Shown here piece after piece: positions 34,142-43,573 of a stretch of 64,000 nt of DNA. Made by a program: the position numbers and the translations under genes. Each line of letters starts with the position of its first letter. The first letter of the stretch is position 1. The stretch comes from Pseudomonas sp. B33.4 (GTDB lineage: Bacteria > Pseudomonadota > Gammaproteobacteria > Pseudomonadales > Pseudomonadaceae), in the NCBI RefSeq assembly GCF_034555375.1, contig NZ_CP140706.1:2161001-2225000 (forward strand), read 5' to 3'. A model generated the notes under the pieces. It was not told the origin of the DNA, ran no database searches, and worked only from the letters and a program-made list of their open reading frames with translations.

Positions 34142-35338
34142 TCAGATGACCTGAACAATCGCATCCGTTACAGCCGTGATGTTGCTTTGGTTCAGCGCAG
34201 CCACGCAGATCCGGCCGGTGTCCAGTGCGTAAATGCCGAACTCGTTACGCAGGCGATGCACTTGCTCAGTGGTCAGACCCGAGTAGGAGAACATGCCGCG
34301 CTGACGACCAACGAAGCTGAAGTCACGGCCCGGGGCTTTTTCGGCCAGCAGCGCAACCATCTGCTCGCGCATGCCACGGATGCGCAGACGCATTTCAGCC
34401 AGCTCGGCTTCCCACTGCGCGCGCAGTTCCGGGCTGTTCAACACGGCAGCCACGATGCTCGCACCGTGAGTCGGCGGGTTGGAGTAGTTGGTGCGGATCA
34501 CACGCTTGACCTGCGACAGCACGCGCGCGCTTTCTTCTTTCGATTCGCTGATGATCGACAGGGCGCCAACGCGCTCGCCGTACAGTGAGAACGACTTGGA
34601 GAACGAGCTCGAAACGAAGAAGGTCAGGCCGGATTCAGCGAACAGGCGCACAGCTGCGGCGTCTTCGTCGATACCGTCGCCGAAGCCTTGGTAGGCCATG
34701 TCGAGGAATGGCACGTGACCTTTGGCGCGGACCACTTCCAGCACGTTGTTCCAGTCCGCCGGGGTCAGGTCGACGCCGGTCGGGTTATGGCAGCACGCGT
34801 GGAGGATAACGATCGAGCCGTTTGGCAGGGCGTTGAGGTCTTCGAGCATGCCGGCACGGTTAACGTCGTGGGTGGCTGCGTCGTAGTAGCGGTAGTTCTG
34901 CACCGGGAAACCGGCGGTTTCGAACAGTGCGCGGTGGTTTTCCCAGCTCGGGTCGCTGATCGCTACAACAGCGTTCGGCAGCAGTTGCTTGAGGAAGTCG
35001 GCACCGATTTTCAGTGCGCCGGTCCCGCCGACGGCCTGAGTGGTGATGACGCGACCGGCGCTGATCAGCGGCGAGTCGTTGCCGAACAGCAGCTTTTGCA
35101 CGGCCTGGTCGTAGGCAGCGATGCCATCGATCGGCAGGTAACCGCGCGAAGCGTGTTGAGCAGCGCGAACGGTTTCGGCTTCGATCACGGCGCGCAGAAG
35201 TGGAATTCGCCCCTCTTCGTTGCAGTACACGCCAACGCCCAGGTTGACCTTGGTGGTCCGGGTATCGGCGTTGAATGCTTCGTTGAGGCCCAGGATTGGA
35301 TCGCGGGGTGCCATTTCGACAGCGGAGAACAGGCTCAT
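34142..35338 (-). CDS. tyrB: Aromatic amino acid / aspartate aminotransferase
   Basis: This 398-residue class I PLP aminotransferase has the N-terminal MSLFSAVEMAPRDPILGL of the TyrB/AspC group, HACCHNPTGVDLT, the PLP-binding Lys in SSSFSKSFSLYGERVG, and the C-terminal Arg that binds the carboxylate (TGRICVAAL). It interconverts aromatic amino acids or aspartate and their keto acids in the cytoplasm. In Pseudomonas the same gene (also called phhC-like or tyrB) lies divergent to uvrB, as here. The symbol choice between tyrB and aspC is by resemblance. Confidence 0.85.
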   Translation of the reverse strand: MSLFSAVEMAPRDPILGLNEAFNADTRTTKVNLGVGVYCNEEGRIPLLRAVIEAETVRAAQHASRGYLPIDGIAAYDQAVQKLLFGNDSPLISAGRVITTQAVGGTGALKIGADFLKQLLPNAVVAISDPSWENHRALFETAGFPVQNYRYYDAATHDVNRAGMLEDLNALPNGSIVILHACCHNPTGVDLTPADWNNVLEVVRAKGHVPFLDMAYQGFGDGIDEDAAAVRLFAESGLTFFVSSSFSKSFSLYGERVGALSIISESKEESARVLSQVKRVIRTNYSNPPTHGASIVAAVLNSPELRAQWEAELAEMRLRIRGMREQMVALLAEKAPGRDFSFVGRQRGMFSYSGLTTEQVHRLRNEFGIYALDTGRICVAALNQSNITAVTDAIVQVI

Positions 35339-35675
35339 TATTGCGGCGGCTCTGAATGGAGAATGGAGGGACGTGTCGCGCTCCAGCCGGATGCACTAGA
35401 GCGGTGCACAAACGGGGAGCTAGTATAGAGGCCATTACGGAACAATGGCGACAGGCGATTCGGCTTTTAGGGTAAGTTTTTCCGATTATTTCTTGACCGT
35501 TAGTCGACTGCTCGTGTCAGAGTCTTTAGCGGATGTAGGACGTTTGCCTTGAAAGAGCGGGCAATCGCCACCACATTGAGCACAATCCAGGTTTTTTCTT
35601 GCGCGACACCGGTCATTTGCGGTCGTCCCCGTGGTGCTCCGCTTTACTCGGAATGCCGCGATTCCAGAGGTGTTT
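35339..35675. other. 337-base divergent region between aminotransferase and uvrB
   Basis: This contains both promoters presumably. I looked for a LexA box (CTG-N10-CAG type) before uvrB and saw none. No repeat or RNA gene was recognised. Confidence 0.5.
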
Positions 35676-37691
35676 ATGTCCGAATTCCAGCTCGTCACCC
35701 GCTTCGAGCCCGCCGGCGATCAGCCGGAGGCCATTCGCCAACTGGTGGAGGGCATCGAAGCCGGCCTGGCGCACCAGACGCTGCTTGGTGTGACCGGCTC
35801 GGGCAAGACCTTCAGCATCGCCAATGTCATCTCGCAGATTCAGCGCCCGACGCTGGTGCTGGCGCCGAACAAAACCCTCGCCGCGCAGTTGTACGGTGAG
35901 TTCAAGGCGTTCTTCCCGAATAACGCCGTCGAATACTTCGTTTCCTACTACGACTACTATCAGCCCGAAGCCTATGTGCCGTCGTCCGACACCTTCATCG
36001 AGAAGGACGCGTCGATCAACGACCACATCGAGCAGATGCGCCTGTCCGCGACCAAAGCATTGCTGGAGCGTAAGGACGCGATCATCGTCACTACGGTGTC
36101 GTGCATCTACGGTCTCGGTAGCCCGGAAACCTATTTGAAGATGGTGCTGCACGTCGATCGCGGCGACAAACTCGATCAGCGTGCGTTGCTACGGCGTCTG
36201 GCCGATTTGCAATACACCCGCAACGACATGGATTTTGCCCGCGCGACCTTCCGCGTCCGTGGCGATGTGATCGACATTTACCCGGCGGAATCCGATCTGG
36301 AAGCGATCCGCATCGAGTTGTTCGATGACGAAGTCGAAAGCATTTCCGCATTCGACCCGCTTACCGGCGAGGTCATCCGCAAGATGCCGCGCTTCACCTT
36401 CTACCCGAAGAGCCACTATGTGACGCCACGGGAAACCCTGCTCGACGCCATCGAACACATCAAAGTCGAACTGCAGGAACGCCTCGAATACCTGCGCAGC
36501 AACAACAAACTGGTCGAAGCCCAGCGCCTTGAGCAGCGCACCCGTTTCGACCTGGAAATGATCCTCGAGCTGGGTTATTGCAACGGCATCGAAAACTACT
36601 CGCGCTATCTGTCTGGTCGTCCGGCCGGCGCTGCGCCGCCGACGCTCTACGATTACCTGCCGGCCGATGCCTTGCTGGTGATCGACGAGTCCCACGTCAG
36701 CGTGCCGCAGGTCGGCGCGATGTATAAGGGCGACCGTTCGCGTAAGGAAACCCTCGTCGAATACGGTTTCCGTCTGCCTTCGGCACTGGATAACCGGCCG
36801 ATGCGTTTTGACGAGTGGGAAGGGGTCAGCCCGCAGACCATTTTCGTCTCGGCGACGCCGGGCAACTACGAAGCCGAGCACGCCGGGCGGGTGGTCGAGC
36901 AAGTGGTGCGTCCTACCGGTCTGGTCGACCCGCAGGTTGAAGTACGTCCGGCGCTGACTCAGGTTGACGATCTGCTCTCGGAAATCAGCAAGCGCGTGGC
37001 CGTCGAGGAGCGGGTGCTGGTCACCACGCTGACCAAGCGCATGGCCGAAGACCTCACCGATTACCTTGCTGATCACGGCGTGCGTGTGCGTTATCTGCAC
37101 TCGGACATCGACACCGTCGAGCGGGTCGAGATCATCCGCGACCTGCGCCTCGGCACCTTCGATGTGCTGGTCGGGATCAACCTGCTTCGTGAGGGCCTCG
37201 ACATGCCGGAAGTGTCGCTGGTGGCGATTCTCGACGCCGACAAGGAAGGTTTTCTGCGTTCCGAGCGTTCGCTGATCCAGACCATTGGCCGCGCAGCGCG
37301 GAACCTCAATGGCCGGGCGATTCTGTATGCCGATCGCATGACCGGTTCGATGGAACGGGCGATTGGCGAAACCGAGCGGCGTCGCGACAAACAGATCGCC
37401 TTCAACCTGGAAAACGGCATTACCCCGAAAGGCGTATTCAAGGACGTCGCCGACATCATGGAAGGCGCCACCGTGCCGGGCTCGCGCAGCAAGAAGCGCA
37501 AAGGCATGGCCAAGGCTGCCGAAGAAAACGCCAAGTACGAAGCCGAGCTGCGCTCGCCGAGCGAGATCACCAAGCGTATTCGTGCGCTGGAAGAGAAGAT
37601 GTATCAGCTGGCGCGGGATCTGGAGTTTGAAGCGGCGGCGCAGATGCGTGATGAGATTGCCAAACTGCGCGAGCGGCTTTTGGCGGTTTGA
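35676..37691 (+). CDS. uvrB: Excinuclease ABC subunit B
   Basis: This 671-residue DNA-damage-recognition helicase of nucleotide excision repair has Walker A GVTGSGKT (residues 38-45), the UvrB-specific beta-hairpin region [15 protein letters not shown] (about 93-110), helicase motif DESH, the C-terminal helicase lobe ([23 protein letters not shown]) and the UVR domain that binds UvrC (from [13 protein letters not shown]). The length is standard. I used the ATG at 35676, preceded by AGAGG. No SOS box was seen upstream. Confidence 0.97.
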   Translation: MSEFQLVTRFEPAGDQPEAIRQLVEGIEAGLAHQTLLGVTGSGKTFSIANVISQIQRPTLVLAPNKTLAAQLYGEFKAFFPNNAVEYFVSYYDYYQPEAYVPSSDTFIEKDASINDHIEQMRLSATKALLERKDAIIVTTVSCIYGLGSPETYLKMVLHVDRGDKLDQRALLRRLADLQYTRNDMDFARATFRVRGDVIDIYPAESDLEAIRIELFDDEVESISAFDPLTGEVIRKMPRFTFYPKSHYVTPRETLLDAIEHIKVELQERLEYLRSNNKLVEAQRLEQRTRFDLEMILELGYCNGIENYSRYLSGRPAGAAPPTLYDYLPADALLVIDESHVSVPQVGAMYKGDRSRKETLVEYGFRLPSALDNRPMRFDEWEGVSPQTIFVSATPGNYEAEHAGRVVEQVVRPTGLVDPQVEVRPALTQVDDLLSEISKRVAVEERVLVTTLTKRMAEDLTDYLADHGVRVRYLHSDIDTVERVEIIRDLRLGTFDVLVGINLLREGLDMPEVSLVAILDADKEGFLRSERSLIQTIGRAARNLNGRAILYADRMTGSMERAIGETERRRDKQIAFNLENGITPKGVFKDVADIMEGATVPGSRSKKRKGMAKAAEENAKYEAELRSPSEITKRIRALEEKMYQLARDLEFEAAAQMRDEIAKLRERLLAV

Positions 37692-37715
37692 TCTTCATTG
37701 CCTGAGCGGGCCTCT

Positions 37716-37788
37716 TCGCGAGCAGGCTCGCTCCCACTTTGGATCTGTGTCGTTCACAAAACCCCTGTGGGAGCGAGCCTGCTCGCGA
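37716..37788. repeat. Inverted REP pair (family 2 variant)
   Basis: Arms at 37716-37737 and 37767-37788 (right arm GTGGGAGCGAGCCTGCTCGC) are inverted between the convergent uvrB and efflux genes. It differs from other family 2 copies in having GAGCGAGC in place of GAGTGAGC, with the paired change. It may also serve as the terminator for both genes. Confidence 0.85.
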
Positions 37789-37804
37789 TTGAGGCGACGC
37801 GGTC

Positions 37805-39355
37805 TTAATGAGATTCCCCAGCCTTCAACCCTTGTGGCAATTTCTTGGTCAACAAAATCGCCAACATACTGATCCCCAGCGCAATCCCGACAAAGTGAAA
37901 CGCATCGTTGTAAGCCATGATCGCCGCCTGCTGATGGACGATCTCACTCAATTTGCCCAGCGCCGCCGTGTCACTGCCAAATCGATCGGTCATCGACGCC
38001 AGTCGCTCGGCCACCTGCGGGTTGGTCGGCACCACCGCCTCGCGCAGATAATCGAAGTACGTCTTGGTGCGCGCGTCCAGCAGCGTCGCGAGCAGGGCAA
38101 TACCAATCGCGCCACCCAGATTTCGCAGGATATTGAACAGACTCGATGCCGACCCTGCGTCCTGCGGCAGGATGTACGCCGTGGCGATCAGCGAAATGGT
38201 CACCATGATCAACGGCTGCCCCAGCGCCCGAATGATCTGGATCTGATTGAACTGCGGCCCGGCAAAATCCGGATTGAGCACGCCGGAAGAAAAGCTCGCC
38301 AGCCCGAACAGCCCGAAGCCAATCGTGCACAGCCATTTCGGCGAAACAAACTTCATCAGCTTGGGCACCAGCGGAATCAGAAACAGCTGCGGCACGCCCA
38401 TCCACATGATCACTTCGCCGATCTGCAGGGCGTTATAGTTCTGGATCTGTGCCAGATACAACGGCAACAAATAAATCGAACCGTACAACCCGACACCCAT
38501 CCCCAGGCTGGAAATACTCGACAAGCCAAAGTTGCGATTGCGCAGAATGCCAAGGTTGATCAACGGATTGGGCTTGGATATCTGCACAATCACAAAAGTG
38601 ATCAGGCTCACCAGCGCAATGCTGCCCAGCGTCACGATCAGGCTTGATTCGAGCCAGTCCTTGCGATGGCCTTCTTCCAGAAACACCTGCAAGCAACCGA
38701 GGCCAATCCCCAGCGTGAGGATGCCGGTGTAGTCGGTGCTTTTGAGCAATTCCCAGTGCGCTTCTTTCTTCTCCAGCCCGTACATCAACCCGGCGATCAT
38801 GATCAGGCCCGGCGGAATGTTGATATAGAAAATGTACTCCCAGCCCCAGTTTTCCGTGAGCCAGCCACCCAGTGTCGGGCCAATGGACGGCGCGAATGTG
38901 GCGGTCATGGCGAACATCGCCATGCCTTTGGCGCGGTGGTGTTCGGGGAGTTTGATCAGGGTCAGGGTGAACGCCAGCGGAATCAGCGCGCCGCCGGTGA
39001 ATCCCTGCATGGCGCGAAAGACGATCATGCTTTCCAGGCTCCAGGCCATCGAGCACAGCAACGACGAAACCAGAAAGCCCAGCGACACCCAAACCGCCAG
39101 TCGCCGCGCCGACAGCAGCTGCACCAGCCACGCGGTCAGCGGGATCATGATGATTTCCGCGACCAGATACGACGTGGAAATCCACGAGCCTTCTTCCAGT
39201 GTCGCCGACAACGCACCTTGAATATCTTTCAGCGACGAGTTGGTGATCTGGATGTCGAGCACGGCCATAAAGGCGCCGAGCATCACGCTCATCACCGCAA
39301 TCCAGTCCCGCCGGGTCGGTTCGCCGACCGGGCGGATCAGCGAATCACCGGCCAT
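37805..39355 (-). CDS. DHA2-family MFS efflux transporter (EmrB-like)
   Basis: This 516-residue inner-membrane drug:proton antiporter has 14 predicted helices. DHA2 features are MLGAFMAVLDIQITNSSL at the first helix, the loop between helices 2 and 3, and motif C (GPTLGGWLTENWGWEYIFYIN in part). It overlaps the upstream membrane-fusion gene by 11 bases, so the two form one operon and an EmrAB-type tripartite pump with an outer-membrane channel encoded elsewhere. Substrates are unknown. Confidence 0.88.
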   Translation of the reverse strand: MAGDSLIRPVGEPTRRDWIAVMSVMLGAFMAVLDIQITNSSLKDIQGALSATLEEGSWISTSYLVAEIIMIPLTAWLVQLLSARRLAVWVSLGFLVSSLLCSMAWSLESMIVFRAMQGFTGGALIPLAFTLTLIKLPEHHRAKGMAMFAMTATFAPSIGPTLGGWLTENWGWEYIFYINIPPGLIMIAGLMYGLEKKEAHWELLKSTDYTGILTLGIGLGCLQVFLEEGHRKDWLESSLIVTLGSIALVSLITFVIVQISKPNPLINLGILRNRNFGLSSISSLGMGVGLYGSIYLLPLYLAQIQNYNALQIGEVIMWMGVPQLFLIPLVPKLMKFVSPKWLCTIGFGLFGLASFSSGVLNPDFAGPQFNQIQIIRALGQPLIMVTISLIATAYILPQDAGSASSLFNILRNLGGAIGIALLATLLDARTKTYFDYLREAVVPTNPQVAERLASMTDRFGSDTAALGKLSEIVHQQAAIMAYNDAFHFVGIALGISMLAILLTKKLPQGLKAGESH

Positions 39356-40394
39356 TGTCCGGGGCGTCTTTGATGTTCACGGTGGCGGTCACCGACATGC
39401 CCGGACGGATCTTGCCGTGCAACGGGTTATCGGCCTTGAAGGTCAGTTTCACCGGAATCCGCTGCACGACCTTGGTGAAGTTGCCAGTGGCGTTGTCCGG
39501 TGGCAGCAGACTGAATTGCGCGCCTGAGGCGGCGAACAGGCTGTCGACCCGCGCTTCGATCGGCGTGTCGCCATACGCATCAAAGGTCAGCTCGGCTTTT
39601 TGCCCGGGTTGCATGTGGCCGATCTGGGTTTCCTTGAAGTTGGCCTGTACCCAGATGTCTTCATCCGGGACGATCGACAACAGGTAAGCGCCGGCCTGCA
39701 CCACTTGGCCGTTACGGGCGGCGCGCTGACCGACCAGACCACTGATTGGCGCGTGGATTTCGCTGCGGGTCAGGTTGAGTTCGGCTTGCGCCAGATCGGC
39801 GCGGGCGTTGGCGATCTGGGCGTCGAGGCGTTTGATTTCCGCGTTCAGGGCGTTGACCTGCTGGCGCTGGCCTTGCGCGTCGGCCTGTGCCTTGGCCACT
39901 TGTGAACGAGCAATGTGGGCGTCGGCGGAGAGGGTGGTCACGCGTTCTTCGGAAACATAACCGGGTTTGCGCAGGGTTTCGGCCCGCGACAAATCCATCT
40001 GCGAGCGGCCAAGTGTCGCTTGCGTGGTCGCCACTTGCGCATCACTGGAAGCAATCAGACTGGCTTGCTGAGTCAATTTGCTTTGCGCTTGCAGGCGTTC
40101 CGCCTCGCGTGTCGCGAGGGCGGCGTTGGCGCGATCGATGGCCAGACGGAAATCATTTGGTTCGAGGCGCACCAGCAACTGGCCTTTTTCCACGTGTTGA
40201 TTGTCCTGCACCAGCACTTCATCGATGCGCGCGCTCAGTTGGCTCGACACACGGGTGATTTCGCCCTGGACATAGGCGTTGTCGGTGCTTTCATAAAAGC
40301 GTCCCTTGAAAAACCAATGGGCGAAAAAGCCCCCGGCGATCAGCAGGACGAGCAGCAGGAAAATCAACAGGCGACGCTTGAGTTGGGCAGGCAT
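39345..40394 (-). CDS. HlyD-family membrane fusion protein (EmrA-like)
   Basis: This 349-residue periplasmic adaptor has one N-terminal transmembrane helix (about 10-30: LLIFLLLVLLIAGGFFAHWF), a biotinyl-lipoyl half-motif (RVSSQLSARIDEVLVQDNQHV), a long coiled-coil hairpin (about 80-200, rich in Ala, Gln and Arg) and a beta-barrel domain (VQANFKETQIGHMQPGQ). I used the ATG at 40394, six bases inside an open TTG start. It bridges the MFS pump and an outer-membrane channel. It is divergent from gltX with a 228-base gap in which I saw no clear operator. Confidence 0.87.
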   Translation of the reverse strand: MPAQLKRRLLIFLLLVLLIAGGFFAHWFFKGRFYESTDNAYVQGEITRVSSQLSARIDEVLVQDNQHVEKGQLLVRLEPNDFRLAIDRANAALATREAERLQAQSKLTQQASLIASSDAQVATTQATLGRSQMDLSRAETLRKPGYVSEERVTTLSADAHIARSQVAKAQADAQGQRQQVNALNAEIKRLDAQIANARADLAQAELNLTRSEIHAPISGLVGQRAARNGQVVQAGAYLLSIVPDEDIWVQANFKETQIGHMQPGQKAELTFDAYGDTPIEARVDSLFAASGAQFSLLPPDNATGNFTKVVQRIPVKLTFKADNPLHGKIRPGMSVTATVNIKDAPDNGR

Positions 40395-40622
40395 GGGCAA
40401 ACTGTAGTCGAGGAATTGTAAGGAAAGTTATCAGCAGGCGAATCTGGCATACAGCCGATAAACGGTAAATGCCATCTGCTGATATTCCGTCATTCATCAC
40501 GGCTTACGGGCCTTACAGACGCAAACTTGGCTTAAATGCCCTGCCCGCTGGAGCGGGGCGGGTGTCGCCTGTTACCATTCGCCGCTTGATTGTTTTGCTT
40601 TTCATTCTTTTCGAGACATGCC

Positions 40623-42104
40623 ATGACCACCGTCCGCACTCGCATCGCGCCATCGCCTACCGGGGATCCCCACGTAGGTACCGCTTACATCGCATTGTTC
40701 AACTACTGCTTTGCCAAGCAGCATGGCGGTGAGTTCATCCTGCGGATCGAAGACACCGACCAGTTGCGTTCGACCCGCGAGTCCGAACAGCAGATCTTCG
40801 ACGCCCTGCGCTGGTTGGGTATCGACTGGAGTGAAGGCCCGGACGTTGGCGGCCCGCACGGCCCGTATCGCCAGAGCGAGCGCGGCGATATCTATCAGAA
40901 GTACTGCCAGCAACTGGTCGACATGGGCCATGCGTTCCCATGCTTCTGCACCGCTGAAGAACTCGATCAGATGCGCGCCGAGCAAATGGCTCGCGGCGAA
41001 ACCCCACGCTATGACGGCCGCGCGCTGCTGCTGTCGAAAGAAGAAGTCGCGTCCCGCCTGGCGGCTGGCGAACCCCACGTAATCCGCATGAAAGTGCCGA
41101 GCGAAGGCGTTTGTGTGGTGCCGGACATGCTCCGTGGCGACGTCGAGATCCCGTGGGATCGCATGGACATGCAAGTGCTGATGAAGACCGATGGCCTGCC
41201 GACGTACTTCCTCGCCAACGTGGTCGATGATCACCTGATGGGTATCACTCACGTGCTGCGTGGCGAAGAGTGGCTGCCATCGGCGCCGAAACTGATTCTG
41301 CTTTACGAGTACTTCGGCTGGGAACAACCAGAGCTGTGCTACATGCCGCTGCTGCGTAACCCGGACAAGAGCAAGCTGTCCAAGCGCAAGAACCCGACCT
41401 CGGTGACGTTCTACGAGCGCATGGGCTTCATGCCCGAAGCGATGCTCAACTACCTCGGCCGCATGGGCTGGTCGATGCCGGACGAGCGCGAGAAGTTCTC
41501 GCTGCAGGAAATGGTCGACAACTTCGACCTCAAGCGTGTCTCGCTGGGCGGGCCGATTTTCGATATCGAGAAGCTGTCGTGGCTCAACGGCCAGTGGCTG
41601 CGTGATCTGCCGGTGGAAGAGTTCGCCAGTCGCTTGCAGACTTGGGCGTTGAACCCGGAATACATGATGAAGATCGCGCCGCTGGTGCAGGGGCGCGTTG
41701 AAACCTTCAGCCAGGTTGCACCGCTGGGCGGGTTCTTCTTCGCCGGTGGCGTCAATCCGGATGCCAAGCTGTTTGAATCGAAGAAGCTTTCGGGTGATCA
41801 GGTTCGTCAGTTGATGCAGTTGATCCTGTGGAAGCTGGAAAGCCTGCGTCAGTGGGAGAAGGACAACATCACCGCGACGATTCAGGCCGTGGTCGAATCG
41901 CTGGAGTTGAAACTGCGTGATGCGATGCCGCTGATGTTTGCTGCAATCACGGGGCAGGCGAGTTCGGTGTCGGTACTTGATGCCATGGAAATCATCGGCC
42001 CGGATCTGACCCGTTATCGTCTGCGCCAGGCGATCGACCTGCTGGGCGGCGTGTCGAAGAAAGAAAACAAAGAGTGGGAAAAGCTGCTGGGCGCTATCGC
42101 TTAA
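40623..42104 (+). CDS. gltX: Glutamate-tRNA ligase
   Basis: This 493-residue class I aminoacyl-tRNA synthetase charges tRNA-Glu in the cytoplasm. It has the HIGH-like motif [14 protein letters not shown] and the KMSKS-like [11 protein letters not shown], with glutamate-binding residues in [10 protein letters not shown]. Size is standard. The ATG at 40623 follows GAGACATGCC. Two copies of its substrate tRNA-Glu are encoded just downstream, a conserved arrangement in Pseudomonas. Confidence 0.96.
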   Translation: MTTVRTRIAPSPTGDPHVGTAYIALFNYCFAKQHGGEFILRIEDTDQLRSTRESEQQIFDALRWLGIDWSEGPDVGGPHGPYRQSERGDIYQKYCQQLVDMGHAFPCFCTAEELDQMRAEQMARGETPRYDGRALLLSKEEVASRLAAGEPHVIRMKVPSEGVCVVPDMLRGDVEIPWDRMDMQVLMKTDGLPTYFLANVVDDHLMGITHVLRGEEWLPSAPKLILLYEYFGWEQPELCYMPLLRNPDKSKLSKRKNPTSVTFYERMGFMPEAMLNYLGRMGWSMPDEREKFSLQEMVDNFDLKRVSLGGPIFDIEKLSWLNGQWLRDLPVEEFASRLQTWALNPEYMMKIAPLVQGRVETFSQVAPLGGFFFAGGVNPDAKLFESKKLSGDQVRQLMQLILWKLESLRQWEKDNITATIQAVVESLELKLRDAMPLMFAAITGQASSVSVLDAMEIIGPDLTRYRLRQAIDLLGGVSKKENKEWEKLLGAIA

Positions 42105-42119
42105 GCATTTTTGTTCTCT

Positions 42120-42153
42120 GTGGGAGCTGCCGAAGGCTGCGATCTTTTGATCG
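42120..42153. repeat. Single family 1 REP unit
   Basis: TGGGAGCTGCCGAAGGCTGC followed by GATCTTTTGATCG occurs once after gltX; the expected inverted partner is replaced by a degraded stretch (GCCTTCGGCGCTTCTCCCGA). Confidence 0.7.
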
Positions 42154-42243
42154 TGCCTTCGGCGCTTCTCCCGAATTTACGGGGGGAGGGCGGTAAGTGA
42201 TTGTTATGCCGACGAAAAACTTTGAAAAATTTCAAAAATAAGT

Positions 42244-42280
42244 TTGACAGGCTTTCGATACGCCCTTAAGATTCGCCCCG
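42244..42280 (+). promoter_or_regulatory. Stringent-type promoter of the Ala-Glu tRNA operon
   Basis: TTGACA (42244-42249), a 17-base spacer and TAAGAT (42267-42272) are followed by the GC-rich discriminator TCGCCCCG. A/T-rich bases precede the -35 box as an UP-like element. The arrangement is typical of stable RNA promoters repressed by ppGpp/DksA. Confidence 0.75.
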
Positions 42281-42305
42281 TCCTCAGCGATGACATCAAC
42301 GATGA

Positions 42306-42381
42306 GGGGCTATAGCTCAGCTGGGAGAGCGCCTGCATGGCATGCAGGAGGTCAACGGTTCGATCCCGTTTAGCTCCACCA
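42306..42381 (+). tRNA. tRNA-Ala (GGC), copy 1
   Basis: A 76-base tRNA starts GGGGCTATAGCTCAGCTGGG, has anticodon loop ATGGCAT (anticodon GGC), a TpsiC arm with GGTTCGATCCC and an encoded ACCA end. Confidence 0.95.
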
Positions 42382-42388
42382 ATTTACA

Positions 42389-42440
42389 CTTCGAAGCCTG
42401 GCCACACCGGCTTCGAAGCGATCAACACTCAGCGTTGATC
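42389..42440 (+). ncRNA. Spacer hairpins between tRNA-Ala and tRNA-Glu, copy 1
   Basis: Hairpin A (42389-42418) has ten pairs (CTTCGAAGCC with GGCTTCGAAG) around TGGCCACACC. Hairpin B (42420-42440) has seven pairs (GATCAAC with GTTGATC) around ACTCAGC. The same folds occur in the second spacer with compensating base changes. They are probably part of the precursor transcript used in processing. Confidence 0.55.
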
Positions 42441-42460
42441 AGTTGTATAGAAGGGTTTGC

Positions 42461-42536
42461 GTCCCCTTCGTCTAGTGGCCTAGGACACCGCCCTTTCACG
42501 GCGGTAACAGGGGTTCGAGTCCCCTAGGGGACGCCA
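42461..42536 (+). tRNA. tRNA-Glu (TTC), copy 1
   Basis: A 76-base tRNA starts GTCCCCTTCGTCTAGTGGCC, has anticodon TTC in CTTTCAC and ends GGGGACGCCA with encoded CCA. Confidence 0.95.
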
Positions 42537-42589
42537 GTTTTACAGAAGCGATGTTGCAAGATGTCGCTCCGCCGCGAGGCGAAAAATCC

Positions 42590-42665
42590 GGGGCTTTAGC
42601 TCAGCTGGGAGAGCGCCTGCATGGCATGCAGGAGGTCAGCGGTTCGATCCCGCTAAGCTCCACCA
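42590..42665 (+). tRNA. tRNA-Ala (GGC), copy 2
   Basis: This differs from copy 1 at a few paired positions (GGGGCTT at the 5' end with AAGCTCC at the 3' end; CAGCGG with CCGCTA in the T arm). Anticodon GGC and CCA are the same. It lies 284 bases after copy 1. Confidence 0.95.
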
Positions 42666-42674
42666 ATTTTACAA

Positions 42675-42726
42675 GTTCAAGGTCTGGCCACACCGGCCTT
42701 GAATCGATCAGATCTCAGCACTGATC
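42675..42726 (+). ncRNA. Spacer hairpins between tRNA-Ala and tRNA-Glu, copy 2
   Basis: Hairpin A (42675-42704) pairs GTTCAAGGTC with GGCCTTGAAT around the same loop TGGCCACACC as copy 1. Hairpin B (42706-42726) pairs GATCAG with CTGATC around a loop that keeps CTCAGC. Several pairs differ from copy 1 on both sides. Confidence 0.55.
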
Positions 42727-42745
42727 AGTTGTATAGAAGGTTTGT

Positions 42746-42821
42746 GTCCCCTTCGTCTAGTGGCCTAGGACACCGCCCTTTCACGGCGGTAACAGGGGTT
42801 CGAGTCCCCTAGGGGACGCCA
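42746..42821 (+). tRNA. tRNA-Glu (TTC), copy 2
   Basis: This 76-base tRNA is identical to copy 1 as far as I can read, 285 bases downstream of it. Confidence 0.95.
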
Positions 42822-42847
42822 CGATTACCCGCTCTGCGGGATTTTAT

Positions 42848-42880
42848 AAGGGTCATTCAATTATTGAATGGCCCTTTTGT
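42848..42880 (+). terminator. Terminator of the tRNA operon
   Basis: AAGGGTCATTCAA and TTGAATGGCCCTT pair around a short loop (one G-T pair) and run into TTTTG, 26 bases after the last tRNA. Confidence 0.82.
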
Positions 42881-42954
42881 TTGTCTGGCGTTTGGCCAAA
42901 TCTCCTTTTTCCTTACACTGTGCTTCAGACCAGCGGTCATATTCTTGACTTGCA

Positions 42955-42979
42955 GAATATTATTATGCGAATAATATTC
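42955..42979. promoter_or_regulatory. Operator-like dyad upstream of the TetR gene
   Basis: Perfect 10-base arms GAATATTATT and AATAATATTC are separated by ATGCG, 24 bases before the TetR start. A further AATATTC follows. It is a likely autoregulatory TetR site. Confidence 0.6.
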
Positions 42980-43003
42980 TATTCGTAATATTCGGAGGCA
43001 ACG

Positions 43004-43543
43004 ATGAACGATAAAAAAGCTCAAACCCGCGAACGCATCCTCAAGGCTGCCAGCGCCGCACTGATTCAGCGTGGTCCGGCGGATCCTAGCGTGGGCGAAG
43101 TGATGGGCGCAGCCGGCCTGACGGTTGGCGGCTTCTATGCGCACTTCGAAAGCAAGGACGCGATGATGCTCGAAGCGTTCAAGCAATTGCTCGGTCGCCG
43201 CCGCGACCTGATTGCCGACATGGATACCGAAATGACCGGCGAAGAGCGCCGTGCCTTGGTCGCTGCGTTCTACCTGTCGCGCAAACATCGTGATTCCAGT
43301 GACGCGGCGTGTCCGATTCCAGCTTCGATTGGCGAATTGGGCCGTTTGCCGGAATCGTTCCGCATCGCGCTGAACGAACACCTGGAATTGATGATTGCGC
43401 AGTTGGCGTCCAGCCCTGAAGACACCGACAAAGCCTTGGCTGATGTGGCCTTGATGGTGGGTGGTCTGGCACTCGCAAGAGCGCTGGGCCCGGGAGATTT
43501 ATCCGATCGATTGCTGCGCGCTGCCAAGTCGGCGGTGCGTTGA
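43004..43543 (+). CDS. TetR-family transcriptional regulator
   Basis: This 179-residue repressor has an N-terminal TetR helix-turn-helix (RERILKAASAALIQRG, TVGGFYAHFESKDAMMLEAF, residues about 8-55) and a helical ligand-binding domain with a CPIPASIGEL segment. GGAGG precedes the ATG. It lies 30 bases before an alpha/beta hydrolase gene that it probably controls, and a strong dyad lies in front of it. The ligand is unknown. Confidence 0.87.
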   Translation: MNDKKAQTRERILKAASAALIQRGPADPSVGEVMGAAGLTVGGFYAHFESKDAMMLEAFKQLLGRRRDLIADMDTEMTGEERRALVAAFYLSRKHRDSSDAACPIPASIGELGRLPESFRIALNEHLELMIAQLASSPEDTDKALADVALMVGGLALARALGPGDLSDRLLRAAKSAVR

Positions 43544-43573
43544 CCTGAAGGCAACACGCCTGAGGAGAGAGCG

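Noticed and set aside
35339..35675. A LexA box before uvrB
   Set aside because: No CTG-N10-CAG element of the expected form was found by eye in the divergent region.
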